A stretch of 54,770 bases of DNA from Sphingopyxis terrae subsp. terrae NBRC 15098 (GCF_001598815.1 NZ_BCZQ01000034.1:1-54770), one strand, 5' to 3'. Shown: positions 17,517-30,195, counted from the first letter of the stretch. The notes: a model not told the origin generated them from the sequence alone. Numbers and translations: made by a program.

Positions 17517-17534
17517 CTCCCCCTCTCTCCTGCC
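17517..17534 (-). repeat. G-rich leader element, copy 7
   Basis: The minus strand reads GGCAGGAGAGAGGGGGAG, 36 nt before the primase-like start. It is the least G-rich copy and lies in the 223-nt gap that also holds the upstream region of the AlpA-like gene. Confidence 0.45.
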
Positions 17535-17704
17535 GTGCTTTTCGCGGCCACCTGGTGACGAAGTCACGCGGCGCGGCGACACCGCTCAACGGCACGATCC
17601 TGCCCTGATTATTGTGAGGTGGCGTAGCAACCGGCACGCTTGCGATGGCGAATGCTGCGTTGGAACCGCGCTCGCGACATTGATCCATCCCGAGGACAAG
17701 GAAA

Positions 17705-17905
17705 ATGCAGGATCTCGATTTGTCACGGTCCGAAATCGTCTTCATGGAGCCATTGACCGTGCGGATTCCGACCGCAGTCGAACTGACAGGGCTCAGTCGG
17801 TCAAGAATCTACGAGTTGATCGTGTCCGGCGACCTTGAGGTCGTCAAAGTCGGCCGGTCCACGCTGGTCCTCTATACGAGCCTCAAGGCCCTGATCGGCC
17901 GCTAG
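17705..17905 (+). CDS. AlpA/excisionase-like HTH protein (66 aa)
   Basis: The protein has a MerR-like winged helix-turn-helix of the AlpA / excisionase (HTH_17) kind: IPTAVELTGLSRSRIYELI at residues 21-39 followed by the wing VVKVGRSTLV. Such proteins control integrase expression or act as directionality factors in P4-like elements. The ATG at 17705 has AAGGA close by; an internal ATG at 17744 (MEPLTVRIP) starts just before the domain and is the alternative. It converges on the integrase gene and their stop codons share the sequence CTAG. Confidence 0.7.
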   Translation: MQDLDLSRSEIVFMEPLTVRIPTAVELTGLSRSRIYELIVSGDLEVVKVGRSTLVLYTSLKALIGR

Positions 17906-19137
17906 GCGGTCGAGGTCGCACTCTTGCCGAAGGCGGGGCGCAGAATTTGCGCCCCATCGCGCAGCTCGTCGAGATAATCGGACCAATGCTGCATCATGCG
18001 AACACGTTCGTCCCAATATTCGCCGCGGGTGTAGACCCGGCGCGTCGCATTGGCATCGAGATGTGCCAGTTGCCTTTCGATCGCATCCGGGTGCCACATT
18101 CCCATCTGATTGAGGAGAGTGGCGGCCGTCGCGCGGAATCCATGAGCCGTCATCTCCTCACGGCTGTAGCCCAGCCGCCGAAGCGCGGCGCTGACAGTAT
18201 TCTCCGACATGCAACGGCGGGGCGTCCGAAAGGACGGAAAGAGGTATCTCCCATGGCCGGTAAGGGCGTGGAGCTCTTCGAGCATCGCAAGAACTTGCCG
18301 TGACAGGGGGACGCAAAGCGAGCGGCGCATTTTCATCTTCTCTGCCGGGATCGACCAGACGGCATCATGGGAATCAATCTCCGCCCATTCTGCCTGGCGC
18401 AGTTCGCCCGGTCTGACGAAAAGATGCGGCGTCAATCGAAGCGCGACCGCGGTGAGCTCGTGACCAGCGTAGCCATCGATCGCGCGGAGCAGCGCGCCGA
18501 CTTCCTTCGGGGCCGTGATGGCGGCGTGGTGCTTCACCTTCGGAGTGATCAGCGCACCACGGAGATCGGCCGCCAGATCGCGGTCGGCCCTTGCGGTCGC
18601 AATGGCGTAGCGGAACACTCGGCTAATCACGCTCCGCATGCGCCGCGCGCTTTCATATCGGCCGTTCGCCTCGACTTTACGGAGAACGGCCAGGATTTCC
18701 TGCGCGGTGAGTTTCGATATCGGGCGACTGCCGATCATCGGTTCGGCGATGTCGAGGAGCCATCGCACCTTCCGAAGCGTGACTGGCGCGCGCTCTTCTC
18801 GTTCGATTTTCACCAGCCATTCCTCGGCGATCGCCTTGAACGTATTGTCCTGCGCGATCTTCTGGGTGATCCGCGCGACCTTCTTCTCCGCTGCGGGATC
18901 AAGCCCGGCGACAAGCTTCTTGCGCGCCTCGTCGCGAAGTTCCCGAGCGGACGCGATGCCGACATCGGGCCACGACCCGAAATACAGCGTCTTTTGCCGT
19001 TCGAGATAGCGATAGTTCATTCGCCAGACTTTTGCGCCGCTCGGCCTGACCACGAGGTACAGGGCGTCGGCGTCAGCCATTTTATAGGCTTTTTCCTTGG
19101 GCTTAGCGTTCGAAATCTGGATGTGGGTAAGCGACAT
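17902..19137 (-). CDS. P4-type tyrosine integrase
   Basis: The 411-residue protein has the DUF4102 arm-DNA-binding domain at 1-90 (PSGAKVWRMNYRY, SARELRDEARK), a core-binding SAM-like domain at 100-185, and a catalytic domain with Arg242 (RPGEL), His332-x2-Arg335 (HGFR), His359 and the nucleophile Tyr369. All catalytic residues are present, so it should be active. It inserts and excises the element at the tRNA-Leu gene 174 bp away; the gene reads away from the tRNA. Its stop overlaps that of the AlpA-like gene by 3 nt. Family placement is firm; the target is inferred from position. Confidence 0.93.
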   Translation of the reverse strand: MSLTHIQISNAKPKEKAYKMADADALYLVVRPSGAKVWRMNYRYLERQKTLYFGSWPDVGIASARELRDEARKKLVAGLDPAAEKKVARITQKIAQDNTFKAIAEEWLVKIEREERAPVTLRKVRWLLDIAEPMIGSRPISKLTAQEILAVLRKVEANGRYESARRMRSVISRVFRYAIATARADRDLAADLRGALITPKVKHHAAITAPKEVGALLRAIDGYAGHELTAVALRLTPHLFVRPGELRQAEWAEIDSHDAVWSIPAEKMKMRRSLCVPLSRQVLAMLEELHALTGHGRYLFPSFRTPRRCMSENTVSAALRRLGYSREEMTAHGFRATAATLLNQMGMWHPDAIERQLAHLDANATRRVYTRGEYWDERVRMMQHWSDYLDELRDGAQILRPAFGKSATSTA

Positions 19138-19166
19138 GATGGTTTCACCTTCGATAGGCTGACCGA

Positions 19167-19209
19167 AACCATCAAAAACACCATCAAAGCTGATGGTACG
19201 CTGATGGTT
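19167..19209. promoter_or_regulatory. Nested CCATCA / TGATGG repeats before the integrase gene
   Basis: Two direct copies of ACCATCA (19168 and 19180) are followed by two inverted copies (TGATGGT at 19191 and TGATGGTT at 19202). They lie between the integrase start and the tRNA, where arm sites of the recombinase, a directionality-factor site or an integrase operator would be expected. Confidence 0.45.
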
Positions 19210-19310
19210 CCGGCTGGATCAGCCTGGATTCCACTCAGCGAGTCTCATCGAAAAAGCGGTGAGAAACCAGCCGCTTACTGGACGTCCTCGGACATTCCGA
19301 GGAGAACAGA

Positions 19311-19335
19311 TGGTGCCCAGAAGAGGACTCGAACC
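19311..19335 (-). other. Likely attachment site (3' end of tRNA-Leu)
   Basis: P4-type integrases usually cross over in the 3' end of a tRNA gene, and this integrase is directly beside it. The element lies to the left of the site. I see no second copy of this tRNA end in the window, so the partner site is outside and the exact crossover cannot be set. Confidence 0.4.
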
Positions 19336-19399
19336 TCCACGACCTTGCGATCGCCAGCACCTGAAGCTGGTGCGTCTACCAATTCCGCCATCTGGGCAC
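19311..19399 (-). tRNA. tRNA-Leu (CAG anticodon)
   Basis: On the minus strand the sequence folds as an 89-nt class II tRNA with encoded CCA. The acceptor stem pairs GTGCCCAG with CTGGGCAC, the anticodon stem is CCAGC/GCTGG around loop TTCAGGT, giving anticodon CAG (reads CUG), the variable arm is long (GGCGATCGCAAGGTC region) as in tRNA-Leu, and GGTTCGAGTCC is the T arm. It remains complete after element insertion. Confidence 0.97.
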
Positions 19400-19414
19400 G
19401 GGGTAGGAGCGGGC

Positions 19415-19443
19415 GCTTAGCGGCGGGGCGGCGGGCTTGTCAA
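19415..19443 (-). promoter_or_regulatory. Promoter of tRNA-Leu
   Basis: The minus strand has a perfect -35 TTGACA (19443-19438), a 17-nt spacer and CTAAGC (19420-19415) as a weak -10. Transcription would start a few bases before the mature tRNA end at 19399. Confidence 0.6.
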
Positions 19444-19610
19444 CCGCGTCGGCCCGCCCCGCGGCAAATTTTATTCCAAAGTCGCGGATTTGTTGCCCTT
19501 GCGCGCCCTGCCCCTCCCTTCGCGCTTGCCCCTTCGGGCGCTTCGCGGCATGGGGACGCGAGGGACGCTGCGGCGTCCGGCTTCGAGAATCGGCAAGACA
19601 GGCAAGGGTG

Positions 19611-20537
19611 ATGCAGAATCTGAGCGGGCAATTGATCACGGTGTTCGGCGGCGGCGGCTTTCTGGGCCGCTATGTCGTCCAGCGGCTGCTGGCGCGCGGC
19701 GCGCGCGTGCGGATCGCGCAGCGCGACCCACGCCAGGCGGTGTTTCTGAAGCCGCTCGGCGGGCTGGGCCAGACGCAGTTCGTCGCCGCCGATGTGCGCG
19801 ATGCCCGCAGCGTCGCACGCGCCGCGACCGGCAGCGACGCGGTGATCAACCTCGTCGGCAGCTTTGCCGATATGGCGGCGGTCCAGGCCGCCGGCGCCGG
19901 CCATGTCGCGGCCGCGGCAAAGGCGGCGGGCGCGAAAGCGCTCGTCCATGTCTCGGCGATCGGCGCCGATCCGGCCAGCGCCTCGGCCTATGGCCGCAGC
20001 AAGGGCGATGGCGAAGCCGCCGTGCGGGCCGCTTTCGTTGACGCGGCGATCCTGCGCCCGTCGATCGTCTTCGGCCGCGAGGACAAGTTCATCAACCGCT
20101 TCGCGGGCCTGATCCGCGCGCTGCCTGCGGTGCCGGTTATCGCGCCGAAGGCGAAGTTCCAGCCGGTCTATGTCGGCGACGTCGCCGATGCGGTGGTCGC
20201 GGCGCTCGATGCCCCGGGCCAGACGCTCGAGCTCGGCGGGCCGCAGCAGTTCACCATGCTGGAGCTACAGCAGTGGATTGCGAAGGCGACCGGACGGAAC
20301 CGCCTGTTCATTGAGGTTCCCGATGCCGTGTCGGGCTTTCTGGCGAGCGGTTTCGGCTGGGCGCCGGGCGCCCCGATCACCAAGGATCAATGGCTGATGC
20401 TGCAGCACGACAATGTCGTCAACGGCACCAACGGCCTTGCCGCACTGGGCATCGCCCCCACCGCGCTGGCCGACGTCGCCGACGGCTGGCTCGTCCAGTA
20501 TCGCCGCCATGGCCGCTTCGCTGCGGTGGCCCGCTGA
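19611..20537 (+). CDS. NDUFA9-like NAD(P)-binding epimerase/dehydrogenase
   Basis: The 308-residue protein has an N-terminal Rossmann fold with GGGGFLGRYVVQ (about 12-23) and the atypical short-chain layout of the complex I NDUFA9 subunit family. The catalytic YxxxK appears as YGRSK near 122. In alphaproteobacteria such genes are common core genes; a link to complex I or ubiquinone is by family only. The start at 19611 has AAGG upstream and excludes a GC-rich, unlikely N-terminal extension. It is the first chromosomal gene after the tRNA. Confidence 0.8.
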   Translation: MQNLSGQLITVFGGGGFLGRYVVQRLLARGARVRIAQRDPRQAVFLKPLGGLGQTQFVAADVRDARSVARAATGSDAVINLVGSFADMAAVQAAGAGHVAAAAKAAGAKALVHVSAIGADPASASAYGRSKGDGEAAVRAAFVDAAILRPSIVFGREDKFINRFAGLIRALPAVPVIAPKAKFQPVYVGDVADAVVAALDAPGQTLELGGPQQFTMLELQQWIAKATGRNRLFIEVPDAVSGFLASGFGWAPGAPITKDQWLMLQHDNVVNGTNGLAALGIAPTALADVADGWLVQYRRHGRFAAVAR

Positions 20538-20612
20538 GCCGCGCGCGCGACGAACGGCGCAATTAGCGGCTGGATAATTCCGTCCGCGCTGCGTAGGTCT
20601 GACATCAGGACA

Positions 20613-20640
20613 GGGGCGTCCGGCACCGCGCGGGCGCCCC
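20613..20640 (+). terminator. Hairpin after the NDUFA9-like gene
   Basis: GGGGCG and CGCCCC (20613-20618, 20635-20640) can pair, with partial pairing inside. Only TTCG follows, so termination is uncertain. Confidence 0.3.
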
Positions 20641-20730
20641 TTCGCATGTCGTCTTCAGCTTCGGGAAATCCATGATCCAGTTTGCCGCATCGCCCCGCCC
20701 CGCCCTCCCCCTGCGCGCGGAGGCCGGACG

Positions 20731-21531
20731 ATGAGCCTGTGGTTGACCGCGATCATCCTCGGCATTGTGGAGGGGCTGACCGAATTCCTGCCCGTCTCCT
20801 CGACCGGGCATCTGATCCTCGCTACCGAATTGCTCGGCTATGACGCGTCGAAATGGGCAATTTTCAACATCGCGATCCAGCCCGGCGCGATCCTTGCGAT
20901 CGTCGTGCTTTATCGCAAACTATTCTGGGACATGTTCACCGGCTTTTTCCGGCGCGATCCGGTGGCGATCGCCTTTGTACGCAACCTGCTCGTCGCCTTC
21001 ATTCCGGCGGTGGTGCTGGGGCTCGCGTTCGGCGACTATATCGAGACGTTGCTGGAGAATGCCGTCGTCGTCGCCTGGGCGCTGGTGATAGGCGGCTTCG
21101 CGATCCTGCTGGTCGAAAAGCTGGCCAAGCCGAAGGAGAGCGGCGGCGTCGCCAAGCTGACGCTGCGCCAGTCGATCATGGTGGGCCTGGTCCAGTGCCT
21201 CGCGATGATCCCCGGCGTCAGCCGCTCGGGCGCGACGATCATGGGGGCGATGGCGATGGGCGTAGACCGCAAGACCGCCGCCGAATTCAGCTTCTTCCTC
21301 GCGCTGCCGACGCTGACCGGCGCGACGGTGCTGCAGCTCGCCAAGCATCGCGATGCCATCACCTCGAACGATATGGGCCTGATCGCGCTCGGCGCCGCGG
21401 TGTCGTTCGTCGTCGCCTGGGCGGTCATCAAGGCGTTTCTGGCCGTGGTCACCCGCTATGGCTTCGCGCCGTTCGCCTGGTATCGAATCATCGTCGGCGG
21501 CGCGGCGCTTATCTGGCTCACCATGAGATAG
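20731..21531 (+). CDS. uppP: Undecaprenyl-diphosphatase UppP (BacA)
   Basis: This inner-membrane enzyme removes a phosphate from undecaprenyl diphosphate, recycling the lipid carrier for peptidoglycan and other polymers; its loss raises bacitracin sensitivity. The 266-residue length and several hydrophobic spans fit the family. Both signature motifs are intact: EGLTEFLPVSSTGH at 14-27 and PGVSRSG at 161-167 with Arg165. GGAGG precedes the ATG by 7 nt. It stands alone between the NDUFA9-like gene and gltD. Confidence 0.96.
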   Translation: MSLWLTAIILGIVEGLTEFLPVSSTGHLILATELLGYDASKWAIFNIAIQPGAILAIVVLYRKLFWDMFTGFFRRDPVAIAFVRNLLVAFIPAVVLGLAFGDYIETLLENAVVVAWALVIGGFAILLVEKLAKPKESGGVAKLTLRQSIMVGLVQCLAMIPGVSRSGATIMGAMAMGVDRKTAAEFSFFLALPTLTGATVLQLAKHRDAITSNDMGLIALGAAVSFVVAWAVIKAFLAVVTRYGFAPFAWYRIIVGGAALIWLTMR

Positions 21532-21545
21532 GGCCGATAATTTAC

Positions 21546-21566
21546 TAATTGCGAAACTTAATTGCG
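21546..21566. repeat. Direct repeat TAATTGCG upstream of gltD
   Basis: TAATTGCG occurs at 21546-21553 and 21559-21566, 13 bp apart, in the 158-bp gap before gltD. A short palindrome CAGCTTAGCTG follows at 21607. The spacing could suit a dimeric regulator, but no consensus promoter or sigma-54 site is seen. Confidence 0.3.
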
Positions 21567-21689
21567 CACCTTCGTCTCGGTCGACTGAAGTGGCATATTT
21601 TTAGGTCAGCTTAGCTGCCCTAATGCCCAATATGTCCGTGACAGCGGCGCTCCCGCCATGCATCCGCGCTTCAACGAAGGGGATTTTGC

Positions 21690-23132
21690 ATGGCTTCCGA
21701 ACGCATGCTCCAATTTGTGGGGCGCGAACAACATTATCCGGATAAGCGCTCGGCCGACGAACGCGCGCGCGATTTTAACGAGATTGCAGCGCGCTACGCG
21801 CAGCCGGAGGCCGACGATCAGGCATCGCGCTGTTCGCAGTGCGGCGTACCCTATTGCTCGGTTCACTGCCCGCTTCACAACCATATCCCCGACTGGTTGC
21901 GCCTGACCGCCGAGGGGCGGCTGCGCGAAGCCTATGAACTGTCGAACGCAACGTCGACCATGCCCGAAATCTGCGGCCGCATCTGCCCGCAGGACCGCCT
22001 TTGCGAAGGCAATTGCGTGATCGAATTTTCGGGTCACGGCGCGGTGACGATCGGCAGCGTCGAAAAATATATCACCGACACCGCTTGGGCCGAGGGCTGG
22101 GTCGAACCCGTCCATGTCGGCCCCGCGACGGGCCAGTCGGTCGCCATCGTCGGCGCGGGTCCGGCAGGCCTGACCGCCGCCGAATATCTGCGCGCCGAGG
22201 GGCATGAGGTGCATGTCTACGACCGGCACGACCGCGCCGGCGGCCTGCTGACCTATGGCATCCCCGGCTTCAAGCTGGAAAAGGATGTGGTGATGCGCCG
22301 CGTCGACCGGCTCGCCGAAAGCGGCATCCATTTCCACCAAGGCTTCGAGGTCGGGCGTGACGCAACGCTGGACGAGCTGCGCCGACGGCACGATGCGGTG
22401 CTGATCGCCACCGGCGTCTACAAGGCGCGCGAGATCAACGTCCCCGGCAACGGCGCCGAGGGGGTGATCGCGGCGCTCGATTATCTGGTCACGTCGAACC
22501 GCAAGGGCTTTGGCGACGCGGTCCCCGCCTTCGACGACGGCAGCCTGAATGCCGAAGGCAAGCATGTCGTGGTCATCGGCGGCGGCGACACCGCGATGGA
22601 CTGCGTCCGCACCGCGGTGCGTCAGGGCGCCAAATCGGTGAAATGCCTCTATCGCCGCGACCGCGAGAATATGCCGGGATCGCAGCGCGAAGTCGCCAAC
22701 GCCGAAGAGGAAGGCGTCGAGTTCGTCTGGCTGTCCGCCCCCGCAAGCTTCGCCGCCGACAAGCATGTAAAGGAGGTCGCGGTTGCCGGGATGCGCCTTG
22801 GCGCCCCCGACGCAAGCGGCCGGCGCAGCCCCGAACCCGATCCGGGCCGCACCTTCGACTTGCCCGCCGACATGGTGATCAAGGCGCTCGGCTTCGATCC
22901 GGAGGAATTGCCGCACCTGTTCGGTTCACCCGATCTGTCGGTCACGCGCTGGGGCACGCTGCGCGTCGATCATCAGACGATGATGACCAGCCTCCCCGGC
23001 GTTTTTGCCGCCGGCGATATCGTCCGCGGCGCCAGCCTGGTCGTCTGGGGCATCCGCGACGGCCGCGATGTCAGCGAACAGATGTCGAAATGGTTGAAGG
23101 CGAAAGCGAAAAGCGAAAAGAAGGCAGCCTGA
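21690..23132 (+). CDS. gltD: Glutamate synthase small (beta) subunit
   Basis: This 480-residue subunit passes electrons from NADPH through FAD and iron-sulfur clusters to the large subunit, which makes two glutamate from glutamine and 2-oxoglutarate. The N-terminal cysteine groups (CSQCGVPYCSVHC at 48-60 and CGRICPQDRLCEGNC) would bind the 4Fe-4S clusters. FAD binding is shown by GAGPAGLTAAEYL, NADPH binding by GGGDTAMD. It starts an operon with the DUF2059 gene and gltB; the spacing to the next gene is 22 nt. Confidence 0.96.
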   Translation: MASERMLQFVGREQHYPDKRSADERARDFNEIAARYAQPEADDQASRCSQCGVPYCSVHCPLHNHIPDWLRLTAEGRLREAYELSNATSTMPEICGRICPQDRLCEGNCVIEFSGHGAVTIGSVEKYITDTAWAEGWVEPVHVGPATGQSVAIVGAGPAGLTAAEYLRAEGHEVHVYDRHDRAGGLLTYGIPGFKLEKDVVMRRVDRLAESGIHFHQGFEVGRDATLDELRRRHDAVLIATGVYKAREINVPGNGAEGVIAALDYLVTSNRKGFGDAVPAFDDGSLNAEGKHVVVIGGGDTAMDCVRTAVRQGAKSVKCLYRRDRENMPGSQREVANAEEEGVEFVWLSAPASFAADKHVKEVAVAGMRLGAPDASGRRSPEPDPGRTFDLPADMVIKALGFDPEELPHLFGSPDLSVTRWGTLRVDHQTMMTSLPGVFAAGDIVRGASLVVWGIRDGRDVSEQMSKWLKAKAKSEKKAA

Positions 23133-23154
23133 CCAACAGGGGAAGGGATTCAAG

Positions 23155-24312
23155 ATGTCGATGTTCAAAAATCTGCTGCTCACTGGCGCCATGGTAATGA
23201 CGCCTGCCCACGCCTATGCGGCGCCCAAGGAAGCGCCGATCGCCGAGGCGGTCGACGTCGCGATGCCCGCCGAAAGCGAAGCCGAGCCCGACAGCGAACA
23301 GGCGCTCGCCGACGCCAAGGCGAAGATGCAGAAGGAAATCGATCAGGCGATCGCGCTGATCGAAAAAATCTTCGAGGTCGACAAGCTGCCGCCGGTCGAT
23401 CCGGCGCAGCTTGCGCTGGCGCAGCAGACGACGAACGCGCTGATCCCGGCGGGAAGCATCGAGAAGATGCTCGACAATATGTACGGCAAGCTGTTCCGCG
23501 CCTTCATGGATCAGACGAGCAGCATGTCGGACCTGATGCTCTCGATCAAGACGGGCGTCGATAGCGAAAAGATCGCCGCGCTCGATGCGACGAGCAAGAC
23601 CGCGATCGCCGATATGTTCGACCCGCACCGCAAGGAACGCGAGGATCAGATCAACAAAGTGATCAAGCCGCTGATCAGCGAGGCGCTCGGCGATCTCGAG
23701 CCGCCGATGCGCGACGGCCTCGCGCGCGCTTACGCCCGCAAGTTCAGCGCGCAGCAGCTCGGCGACCTCAACGCCTTTCTCGCAACCCCGACGGGCCAGG
23801 CCTATGGCGCCGAATGGATGTCGCTGCAGGCCGATCCCGAAGTCATGATCGCGATGGTCAAGGCCGTGCCGCCGCTGATCAACAAGTTCATCGACCGCGG
23901 CCCCGAGCTTGAAGGCAAGCTCAAGGATCTGCCCAAGGAAAAGGCGATGAGCGACCTGACCGACGCCGAGCTGGCGAAGCTTGCCAAGCTGATGAAAGTC
24001 GACGTCAAGACGCTCAAGAAGAACCGCGATATGTGGAACGACGACATGACTACGGACGCAACCGCGGTCGATGCCGTCGATGCAGCGGGCGATGCCGCAG
24101 ACGCGGCCGCTGACGCCGCGGATGCAGCCGCAGCGGCGGCCGACGCGGCCGGTGACTGTGACGAGGCGTATGACCGCTCCAACTGGTCGGACGCCGATCT
24201 GCAGAAGGTCGAGGATCTGGAGGCCGAGGCCGATAAGGCATCCTCGGCCGCCTATGACGCCGAACAGGAAGCCGTCGCCAACGCGCGCAAGCGGCTCAAG
24301 CCTTCGACCTGA
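23155..24312 (+). CDS. DUF2059 secreted protein with Asp/Ala-rich tail
   Basis: A signal peptide (about 1-23, ending AHAYA) leads a mature protein with DUF2059-type helices (residues 100-260, including ARKFSAQQLGDLNAFLATPTG), a family of unknown function in periplasmic proteins. Residues about 300-330 are a run of D-A-A repeats, then a final acidic helix to 385. It should act in the periplasm. GGGAAGG precedes the ATG. It lies between gltD and gltB with 22 and 29 nt gaps, so it is very likely co-transcribed with them. Confidence 0.8.
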   Translation: MSMFKNLLLTGAMVMTPAHAYAAPKEAPIAEAVDVAMPAESEAEPDSEQALADAKAKMQKEIDQAIALIEKIFEVDKLPPVDPAQLALAQQTTNALIPAGSIEKMLDNMYGKLFRAFMDQTSSMSDLMLSIKTGVDSEKIAALDATSKTAIADMFDPHRKEREDQINKVIKPLISEALGDLEPPMRDGLARAYARKFSAQQLGDLNAFLATPTGQAYGAEWMSLQADPEVMIAMVKAVPPLINKFIDRGPELEGKLKDLPKEKAMSDLTDAELAKLAKLMKVDVKTLKKNRDMWNDDMTTDATAVDAVDAAGDAADAAADAADAAAAAADAAGDCDEAYDRSNWSDADLQKVEDLEAEADKASSAAYDAEQEAVANARKRLKPST

Positions 24313-24341
24313 CCCACGCCCATTCCGGCAGGAACCACGAC

Positions 24342-28868
<4,527 letters not shown>

Positions 28869-28873
28869 TTGGT

Positions 28874-28895
28874 GTCCCCGGTCTTCGCCGGGGAC
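28874..28895 (+). terminator. Hairpin after gltB, REP-like
   Basis: GTCCCCGG and CCGGGGAC form a perfect 8-bp stem with loop TCTTCG, 5 nt past the gltB stop. There is no T-run. The sequence resembles one half of the palindromic element at 51554-51638. Confidence 0.5.
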
Positions 28896-29008
28896 GCTTG
28901 CCGCATCGCGGCCCCGGTCTGCCGCAAGACGACAGGTCATTCAGCCGCGCGAAAGCGTCGGGCCGCTAGGTGCGGCACCGATGTTTCGCGTCCCGAAAGG
29001 ATGATGCC

Positions 29009-29431
29009 ATGCGGCCGGTCTGCGCTGCCCTTCCCCTCCTCGCGCTTCTCGCGCCCGTCCCCGCGTCGGCGGCCGATGCGCGCGACGCTGCTGCGGTGCT
29101 GAACGATGCGGCGACGCAGGAGCGGATGGCCGACACGATTACCGCACTGGTCGGCGCGATGATGCAGATGCCCGTCGGCCCGCTCGCCGAAGCTGTCGCG
29201 CGGATCGATCCGTCATCCGATGCGGCCCGCATTCCGCCCGACGCCACCGTCGGCGACGTCGCGGGGCGCGACCCCGGCTATGCCGAGCGCATGGGCGGCG
29301 ACGTTCGCGCGAGCGCGCGCATGGCTGGCCACGCCGCTTCCGCGGTCGCCGCCTACGCGCCCGTTATCAAGGATATGGCGCGCGATCTTCTGGCGCAATG
29401 GGAAGCCGAACGCGCCGCCGCTCGGCGATAG
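29009..29431 (+). CDS. Small secreted hypothetical protein (140 aa)
   Basis: A signal peptide (MRPVCAALPLLALLAPVPASA) precedes a helical, Ala-rich protein with no recognised family. The ATG at 29009 has AAAGG 8 nt upstream; a longer frame from 28970 lacks a signal peptide and a ribosome site. It would be periplasmic. It stands alone after the gltB hairpin. Confidence 0.65.
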   Translation: MRPVCAALPLLALLAPVPASAADARDAAAVLNDAATQERMADTITALVGAMMQMPVGPLAEAVARIDPSSDAARIPPDATVGDVAGRDPGYAERMGGDVRASARMAGHAASAVAAYAPVIKDMARDLLAQWEAERAAARR

Positions 29432-29523
29432 CACGCTGCCTTCGGACACCCCCGAACCGACCCGGTTGATAAGTCCGCCATAGCCATTGGACGAGCCGCC
29501 TCGCTGCCGCTATGCGGATGGTC

Positions 29524-30195
29524 ATGTGGCAACTCTATCAATTCCCTCTCTGTCCCTTCTCGCGCAAGATCCGGCTGCTGCTCGGCGAAAAGGGCGTTGG
29601 TTATGAATTGGTGCGCGAATCGCCGTGGGAGCGCCGTGACGAATTCGTCGACCTGAACCCCGCCGGGCGCACTCCGGTGATGGTCGACGAAGCGCGCGGC
29701 CAGGTGCTCATCGACAGCAACGCCATCGCCGAATATTTCGAGGAGACGGTCGAGGGCAAGGCAATGATCAACGGCACCGCCGCCAATCGCGCCGAAATCC
29801 GCCGCCTGGTCGCCTGGTTCGACCAGGAATTCTATTTCGAAGTCACCGGCCCGCTGCTCTTCGAACGGATGCAGAAGCGCATCGTCCACCGCCAGCCGCC
29901 CGACGGCGGCGCGCTACGCGAGGCGATGAAGGCGGCGAACCAGCATCTCGACTATATCGACTATCTGATCGACCACCGCACCTGGCTCGCCGGTGCGACG
30001 ATGAGCCTCGCCGATCTCGCCGCCGCGGCGCATATCTCCGTCGCCGACTATCTGGGCGGCATCGACTGGACCGGGCACGAGCAGACGAAGGGCTGGTATT
30101 CGGGCCTCAAGTCGCGCCCGAGCTTCCGGCCGCTGCTCGCCGAGCGGATGGAAATCGTGACGCCGCCCAAATATTACGAAGACGTCGACTTCTAG
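29524..30195 (+). CDS. GST-family protein, FzlA-like
   Basis: The N-terminus (LYQFPLCPFSRKIRLLLGEKG) is a thioredoxin-like GST domain, followed by the GST helical domain. The residues CPFSRK, LNPAGRTPVM and DSNAIAEYFEE fit the family. The closest type I can recall is FzlA, the alphaproteobacterial GST-like protein that binds FtsZ and supports constriction; length (223-227) and the acidic C-terminal tail YEDVDF agree, but this is not proven. ATG codons at 29512, 29518 and 29524 are possible; the last matches the family start best. Confidence 0.75.
   Translation: MWQLYQFPLCPFSRKIRLLLGEKGVGYELVRESPWERRDEFVDLNPAGRTPVMVDEARGQVLIDSNAIAEYFEETVEGKAMINGTAANRAEIRRLVAWFDQEFYFEVTGPLLFERMQKRIVHRQPPDGGALREAMKAANQHLDYIDYLIDHRTWLAGATMSLADLAAAAHISVADYLGGIDWTGHEQTKGWYSGLKSRPSFRPLLAERMEIVTPPKYYEDVDF

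Noticed and set aside
21540..21690. Sigma-54 promoter before gltD
   Set aside because: A TGGCA occurs near 21590, but no GC element at the right spacing follows.
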